From the NCBI GenBank assembly GCA_963693365.1, contig CAVNZM010000008.1, positions 8,680,001-8,744,000 on the forward strand: 64,000 nucleotides of DNA. The letters run 5' to 3'. This document shows positions 52,698 through 64,000 of the stretch, piece after piece. Every line of letters starts with the position of its first letter. Position 1 is the first letter of the stretch. Position numbers and translations under genes: made by a program. Below the pieces are notes generated by a model. That model did not search any database. It had not been told where the DNA came from and worked only from the letters and a program-made list of their open reading frames with translations. This DNA comes from Amoebidium appalachense (taxonomy: Eukaryota; Ichthyosporea).

Positions 52698-53403
52698 ATG
52701 GAGCAGAGAATAGTCCGCGTGGGCTCGCGTAAGAGTGACCTCGCCATGATCCAAACACGGAAGGTCATTTCTTTGCTTGAAGAAAAGCACCCAAACATGA
52801 AGTTTGAAATCATAAGCATGGACACGTTAGGAGACAAGATCCTTAGTGTAGCCCTGCCGAAAATCGGAGAGAAAAACTTGTGGACAAAGGATTTGGAGGT
52901 GCTTCTAGAGAGTGGAGATGTGGACTTTGTAGTTCACTCGCTCAAGGATCTGCCCTCACAGCTTCCTCAGGGAATGACAATAGGTGGGTGGGTGTGGCAC
53001 GTTGGAGTATTTAAAAGGGGGGGGGAACGGGGGGAAAGCAGGGGGCAGGATGCCCCCCCCCCCTCCCCCCTCCCCCCTCCCCCTCTTCCCGGCTCTACCT
53101 CCCTTCCCACAGCCTTCCCCTGCCCCCTGATTTTGTCGTCTTTTGCGTCTCAAATTCGTGTTTTCGAAAAATCTAGTGCTAACCCTCCCTCTGCCCCCTC
53201 CCCTCCCCCCCCCCGCCCTCCCCCCGTCCCAACACACACACACATACATACACAAAAACACCTTGCTTCACTGCTCTGCCCGCTTATATATTTCCGACAC
53301 CGATACTCACACACGCGCACACACACACACGCCCACACCCACACACACGCACACATGCACACATTCACACACACGTGCGCGCGCACACACCTACACACAC
53401 ACA

Positions 53404-53476
<73 letters not shown>

Positions 53477-55098
53477 CCTCTCCCTCTCCCCCCTCCCCCT
53501 CTCCCCCCCCCCCCCTCTTTCTCTCACCCTCGACCGCATGCTCTGTTGCTCTTTGCTTCTTTCTCCCTTGTTCTCTTTCTCTCTTATCACTTTCTCCCTC
53601 CCTCGCTTTCTTGTCCGCCCTTCCTTTGTGTGTATCCCGTTTGAATCTCCCACCCACTTACTCCCCCTCAAATCTCCTTTTAGTCCCCCCTCAAATCTCC
53701 TTTTATTCCCCCTCCCCCCTCCCCCCCCCCCCCCCCCCCCTACTCACCCGTCTCAATACAAAACACACACTCACACACTCACACACACGCGCACACACAC
53801 ACAGTCACACACACACACACCTCTTCCCCCAATAGGACCCATCTCAAAGATCAATCTACTACCCCGTGGTGCTTTTTCGTGTCCTTATATTGTGATCTCT
53901 GCAATACCCTTCGTTTATATTATTGGCCTATGATCATCTAACGCCCTCCCTCCTTCCTCCACCTCGTCCCCCCCCTCCCCCCCCCCTCCCCCCTCCCCAC
54001 CGCTCCTCCTTCTTGGTTGTCGTGACTGTGTTAAACCCTTGACCTTGAGGAAAAAGTGGCAGGAATTTTTGGAGGGGTGTATTTGGAACTTACATGAACG
54101 TGGAGGAGGACAATGGGTATGTGTGTAGGGGAAGGGGGGGGGGGGGGGGTGGAGAGGAGGGGGGGAGGGAGGAGGGAGGGGAGGGGGGCGGGGGGAGTAT
54201 GGAAGGGGGAGGGTGGGGGGGGGAAGTGGATGAACGAGTGTCGTTCTTAAGCAGAGGGGAGGAGAGGGGATGAAGTGTTGGCGCTCTCCATATCTTTTCT
54301 TTCCTATTCTGCTCCAACCCCTTCCTCCCCCTCCCCCCCCCCCCCCGGCCTCCGCCACCCAAAACCACCACCGTGAACACCAACACCACATGCACATCCG
54401 CACATAAGCAAGCACATGGCACGTGCACACAAACACACACACCAGCGCACACACACATTTCCGTGTACACATGCAAGGACGGCTACTGCCGTGACACCGA
54501 CATGCACACACACACACACGATGGCGGGCAGCATGCATAGCACAGCACGCATACAAATCCTGGGGAAGGCTAAAATTAAGATTTTTCGAATGATAGATTC
54601 TAGTTAGGAATTTTGCAAAAATTAAAATTCTAGCTGGCTAGTCCCCATTTCACGTATGAAAATAAATATATTTTTTGTTCTTGTGGGCTATGGGGGCCTG
54701 GAATTAAGATTCTGGCTGGCTGCGGCCTATATCCACGTACTCTCATATTCGGCCTAACCCCGTATGAATGATATTCCAGTAGACACACTGACGCTTACAC
54801 AGTCAACATGAGCTCCACAAGGCATCAACCCCCCCCCTCCCCCCCTCCCCCCTCCTCCCCCCCCCCCCCCCCCCCCCCCGGCGCTTATTATCCATGCTGT
54901 TTTCTTAGATGTGTGGTTAGCACTCTGCATTGTGTTGTCCGTTGTGAATGTGTACTACTCGTACTATATGACGCATTCAAACCCCCCTCCCCCCCCGGCA
55001 CAGACACACACACACACGATCCCCACCACCACAACAAAAAGGTCTTCATACAAAGGTGTCCCTACCGATTCGCTCATCTTTTTTCCTTGTCCCTCGAT

Positions 55099-55140
<42 letters not shown>

Positions 55141-55246
55141 AAAAAAAAAAACCACCACCACTATCATTAACTATCATTACCACCACCACCCACACACCCA
55201 ACCTCCGCCTGCCCTTCTTTGTTGCAAGCAAACCCCCGTCAATCCA

Positions 55247-55280
<34 letters not shown>

Positions 55281-56060
55281 CACACACACACACACAAAAA
55301 TATATATATATATAAAATCGTTGCAGGTGCAATATGTGAACGTGATGACCCGTGCGACAGTGTGATCTTCCACCCGAGATTCAAGGGCAAGACCTTGCAG
55401 GATCTGCCCGAAGGCAGCGTAATCGGCACCAGCTCGGTCAGACGGGTCGCTCAACTCAAGCGTAAATTCCAAAAGCTTGAATTCCGATCGATCCGCGGAA
55501 ATTTGAACACACGGCTTAAGAAACTGCAGGATGACGGGTCGGAATACGCCGCCATCATTCTCGCCCAGGCTGGGATCGATCGCATGGGCTGGAACGAGCA
55601 CGTCGGGCAGAGACTAGCACCCCCAGATTGCTATTACGCGATTGGGCAAGGTGCGATGGCGGTCGAAATTAGGGACAACGATCCGATTACGGCAGAATTG
55701 GTCTCGGCCGTAAACGACCGAACGACGGAATTGAGATGTCTGGCGGAGCGGGCGTTAATGCGGACACTGGAGGGTGGGTGCTCTGCGCCGCTCGCGTGCG
55801 ATTCTTCGTTTGACGGATCGAAAAACGAACTTTCGATTACGGGGATCGCGCTGAGTTTGGATGGGGAAAAGGTTGCGATCACGACGGTTTCTGGCGTAAT
55901 CGAAGAGGGTACGAGGGAGATGGAGGGAGAGCAGGCGGCTGAATTAGGTAAGAAATTGGCGGAAGAAATGAGACTGAGGGGAGCCCAGCCCATTCTAGAT
56001 GAGGCACATGCGATCACGCATGGGGCAAACATTAATGCAAAACCTACCATGCTGCAGTAG
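52698..56060 (+). CDS. HMBS: Hydroxymethylbilane synthase (porphobilinogen deaminase), two exons
   Basis: Exons 52698-52983 and 55327-56060 join in phase to give 339 residues, normal for the family. The enzyme links four porphobilinogen units into hydroxymethylbilane in haem synthesis, usually in the cytosol. Visible landmarks are [11 protein letters not shown] at the N-terminus, the catalytic Asp in HSLKDLP (residue 84), the Arg-rich substrate site SSVRR...[11 protein letters not shown] and the Cys that anchors the dipyrromethane cofactor (GGCSAPLA, Cys247). The usual KGLFTKELE is KNLWTKDLE here. The ATG at 52698 is chosen because homology starts there and no upstream ATG is in frame. Exon 1 ends one base into a Gly codon and exon 2 restores [13 protein letters not shown], as in homologs. 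No other haem gene is seen nearby. Confidence 0.95.
52984..55326 (+). other. HMBS intron, repeat-filled
   Basis: The 2.3-kb intron (GTGGGT...TTGCAG) contains C/G-rich runs, (CA)n, (CT)n at about 53404-53473, C runs near 53718, 54855, 55101 and 55248, and an A run at 55131-55150. No additional coding exon is needed or seen. ORFs at 53915-54607 are not supported. Confidence 0.8.
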
Positions 56061-56249
56061 TGTGTGTGTACTTTTGCGCCCGTGTACGTGTGCCTGTGTT
56101 GTGTGGGGCGTGCAGGGATGGTGGTGTGTGTGTGTGTGCATGTGACGGCGCTTTTCCGCCCTGTCGCATTTTTGTGTCACTCGCACTCTTATGCTGCATG
56201 TCGTGCATGTTTCCCTAAATATTTTATTTATATATGTGTGTCCTTGCAT

Positions 56250-56280
<31 letters not shown>

Positions 56281-57417
56281 TGTTCCGCTGTCCCTTCTCT
56301 GCCATTCTAACGTTTCCGGCCACGGTATTTACCCATCTATATGTTGTTTCATATGTGGCATATTTGATTGTTTGGCAGTGACTGTGCCTTTTTCCTTGAA
56401 ATTCTCAATGTATAATGTATAAAGTGTTATCCAAATAGAATTTTCAAAACACAAGTTGGCTGCATTAGTTTTTCTCTTGCTTGCTATTGATCATTGAACA
56501 ATGTTAAAGTTTTGCCCTAAGAGGGAGATCTTTCATTCTGAGGAGTCCGAAATTTTACATTTCTGAGAGATATTATGAATGCATTTACGTATGCGCATAT
56601 CTACTTGATGGATAAAAATGCATATGTGTGCAAGAGATGTTATTGTTAGCGGTATCATGATGACTTTAATTGGCCTGGTGCCGAATAAAGAATTTTTCTT
56701 GCGCTCTTTTCGAAGCCTAAAACGTGCCCCTCGTCTGATGACATGTGAAAGCGTATGTGCTTGTGGCTGTCACGGTTCTTTGGTGGCCATGTGTTCTCCG
56801 GGGAGAAGGCAGGTGTGTGTGTTTTCGGCCGAAAGGGGCGGGCAGGGGGGGGGGGAGGGGGGGGGGGGGGCTTATGACATGGTTCCTTATACCTGTGAAT
56901 AGTCGAAAGGACAAAGGCACACACAAAGCGCACGTGGGACCCCTGCCTGGCAGAGGATTTAAGGGATTTCTCTTAGATTGTTGTTTAATTAAACTGTTCT
57001 CTTCGGAGCTGGGTTGAAGGTGAGCGGTTATGCGAATTATTGTCTCTGCTTTTTGGTCCTAGCCCGGGTGGGGCCAGATAGCGTTGTCTGATGTGCACCA
57101 AGCCAATCATATTGCATACATCCCATTCGCGAGTCAGACCTGACCCGAATACTTAAAATTAAGAAACCCCCTTTAAACCGTACTAATATTAATTTACCGG
57201 AGTGTCGAATCATGCAGGCGGCATCCAACTCGGCCCCTCGGGTACCTAAGAGTGGCCATGGGCCCCCACCACCACCATCACCCCTCCCCTCCCCCTCTGC
57301 CTCCCCCCGCCCCCGCCGCCCTTCCCCCAGCGGTTACTTAAAGTTTAAAGCCACCACACCGCCTTATCATGCCCTATTGTTGTTTTTTTGCATGCATACT
57401 GCATCCTGACCCCCCCC

Positions 57418-57464
<47 letters not shown>

Positions 57465-57597
57465 CCCCACCCCCCACCCCCACCCGGCCTTGTTTGATCC
57501 TTAACATACATAGTGTGTACATTGGATTTGTTGGGGTGCCCCCATGGGGGAGAAGGGGGAGCGGGGGGAGGGGGGGGGGGGGGTGGACCAGGTGGTG

Positions 57598-57650
<53 letters not shown>

Positions 57651-57972
57651 GGGGGGCAGTGGGGGGGAGGCAGGTGGGCACGGAGAGGAATATGGGGGGG
57701 GGGGGGGGGGGGGGGGGGGGGGGCTGGTACAGAAGGGTCGCCCGACCCTGGGGGGGGGGGGGGGAGAGGGGGAGGGGGGGGGGGGGGGGGGGGCTGGTAT
57801 AGAAGGGGTTGCCCGGCCCTGGGGAAGTGGACACACGGCCTTGAGCATGTAATTAGGTTCTTCTTTATATTAGATATTGCGCGCGATGCTGATGTTGAAT
57901 ACATGAAAGTTGTTCCTTGTGCATGTGCCCTGCACCGTGTTACTCGTCGTGTAGTTGGGCGGTTGTGTGTGC

Positions 57973-58035
<63 letters not shown>

Positions 58036-58380
58036 TGTGTATGTGTCCCCCGGGGGGGAAGGGGGGGGGGGGGGGGGTTGGTATACCGAAGTCAGGGTGA
58101 AACGTTTTAACATGGTTTGATGTCTTACGTAATTACTATCTGAAAACTTACATTCCCTCTTGATCCATTTTACAGTCAACGGTTATGGGCTTGTTGATGC
58201 TATAGTATACACGCCACTGACAGTGACCCGGCATGATCATACTACATTTCATGCATGAAGTTGAAATCAAATCAACATCAAGATGAACATGAGGAGTATT
58301 GATTCCCCGTTTGGGCAATGAATGAAAAAAAAAAATAACACTGCGTGCCTGTATGACATTATTGTTACAAGTGTGTGTGC

Positions 58381-58423
<43 letters not shown>

Positions 58424-58736
58424 CCCGCGCGTGTGTGTGTGACGTGCGTGTGCGTGTGCGTGTGCGTGTGTGTTTCTGCGTGTGTGCGCGCGTGCGCAGG
58501 CGAGTATGTGTGTGCCTGCCGGATGTTGTTTGTGTGTTTGTCTGCGCATATGCCGCGTCGTGTGTGTGTCATGGGGTCCGCATGTGCGAGGTGCCAAATA
58601 ACCTGAAGAATTAAGAAACATCACATAACCTTGTCGTCCTGTTTTGTTGTATGTTTACGTAAACACCATAGGAGGATGGCAGCAACACCATATGTAGTAC
58701 ATATCATCTAGATTTGCTCAACCAATCATGTTTTGC
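56061..58736. other. Intergenic, no convincing gene
   Basis: The HMBS 3' flank is followed by AT-rich DNA. An ATG ORF at 57212-57409 begins well (MQAASNSAPRVPKSGHG) but turns into Pro/Ser low complexity and has no good donor. C and G runs fill 57411-57795, (GT)n lies at about 57970-58031 and GT/GC-rich DNA at 58370-58530. A CCAATCAT...CTGACCCGA...AAGAAACCCC pattern at about 57100-57170 resembles 27958-28015. Confidence 0.4.
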
Positions 58737-63057
<4,321 letters not shown>

Positions 63058-63148
63058 CCACTTCGATATGAAAGTCACGTGTAGCAACCGGCCAATGATT
63101 CTGCATGATACCACCAATTAAGGAAAGCTTGCTAGCCTATCTATAGGC

Positions 63149-63179
<31 letters not shown>

Positions 63180-63801
63180 GAGGGGGGGAAGGGGAGGGGG
63201 GTTTGAAGGTTGGTTTGTCTTTTTTGCATGAGTAAGGGGAGGAGCGGGCTGAAAAAAGAAATATGGGGGAGGGATTGTGTGGGGGAGGCCGGGAGGAGGG
63301 GGGGGGGGGGGGGGGGGGGGGGGAGGGGAGTGCATTTGGACAGGAACGGGCAGTGTATCATTATATGAGAAGGACCTTTTTGATGTCCAATGAGGGGTGG
63401 AAGGGAAAACGTTGGGGGCAAGGGGGGGGGGGGGGGGGGGGTATACGTAGCGATGTGTTACAGAGAAAAAAGCACGTATTTACAACGGATATCACAAAGC
63501 AGCAAAGTTGCAGCACGCAAACACGTGGGAGATGGGGGAGAAGGGGGGGGGGGGGGAAGATTTAGACTTATGGGACCGAATACCAAGAAAGCAAAAAGGG
63601 AGGATGAATGAGCAGGTGCATGGTTGACGAGGTGTTTGGGGAGGGAGGGGAGAGGTGGGGGGGGGGGGGGGGGGGGGGGGGGGGTAAGTGGAGAAGGGGG
63701 GGGGGGGGGGGGGGGGGGAGGCAGGGGGATTTAGGGGGTCTGTTCCGTGCCGTTCACAGGCAGGCTTTTGGTCTCGGTTCACACTAACACAAAAGATTGG
63801 G

Positions 63802-63833
<32 letters not shown>

Positions 63834-63915
63834 GTGCTTGCTTTAATCTCCGGGGAGAGGAAGGCATTGTGATGGGGAGAAAAAAGGGCTGGAGAGAGAG
63901 AGGGGGGGGGGGGGG

Positions 63916-63973
<58 letters not shown>

Positions 63974-64000
63974 GGAAAGGGAGAGAGAGGGGCAGGGATA
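63058..64000. repeat. Upstream flank with poly-G and (GA)n
   Basis: Just upstream of the gene start are CACGTG (63076) and GGCCAATGA (63089), possible promoter words. Beyond about 63150 there are G runs near 63160, 63300, 63422, 63545, 63660, 63700 and 63803, and (GA)n at about 63890-63990. No further exon is seen. Confidence 0.6.

Noticed and set aside
53915-54607. Minus-strand ORFs inside the HMBS intron
   Set aside because: Composition is Pro/Gly/His low complexity over simple repeats, with no splice support.
57212-57409. Start of a gene
   Set aside because: It has a good ATG context but quickly becomes Pro/Ser low complexity, with no convincing donor or downstream exon.

Overview
The window is nuclear DNA of an intron-rich eukaryote. 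Coding exons are short and bounded by GT-AG splice sites. The rest is packed with (GT)n, (GA)n and unusually long G or C homopolymers, and there are copia-type and LINE-type retroelement remains. Nothing bacterial is seen. The species cannot be fixed from sequence alone; a unicellular eukaryote, possibly a holozoan protist, is a guess. Gene models were built by hand: exons were joined only where splice sites and reading phase agreed.

Layout. 0-1.7 kb: broken unrecognised ORFs and a dense TTCGT pentamer cluster. 2.4-4.1 kb: degenerate copia pol fragment (-). 4.3-5.35 kb: LINE 3' end (+). 6.9-26.3 kb: a diverged inverted duplication. Its arms (about 6.88-12.32 and 20.53-26.30 kb) carry two convergent two-exon C2H2 zinc-finger paralogs with conserved TATA and CACGTG elements. 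The 8 kb between the arms is poly-G/C, microsatellite and degenerate repeats, plus an inverted copy of one exon of the gene at 31-40 kb. 27-31 kb: LINE fragment and no recognised gene.

31.2-39.8 kb (-): an 11-exon, 445-residue gene joining an N-terminal cyclic-nucleotide-binding-like domain to a C-terminal region resembling a divergent mitochondrial carrier (SLC25). This is the most interesting protein here. 41.0-45.3 kb (-): a 7-exon model (609 residues) joining a transposase-derived region to a cysteine-rich CXC-like domain. 46.2-46.6 kb (-): a membrane-anchor exon, preceded by a striking regulatory-looking block (two abutting palindromes, one E2F-like, and six copies of GCACTGAAT). 49.8-52.3 kb: LINE copy 2 (-) in a segment flanked by direct repeats. 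52.7-56.1 kb (+): two-exon hydroxymethylbilane synthase (HMBS) gene of haem synthesis. 58.7-63.1 kb (-): a 4-exon, 704-residue protein of unknown function.

The genes do not form an obvious shared pathway. Typical introns are 0.5-2.3 kb and made mostly of simple repeats. Because assemblies often miscount homopolymers, exact intron lengths should not be trusted.
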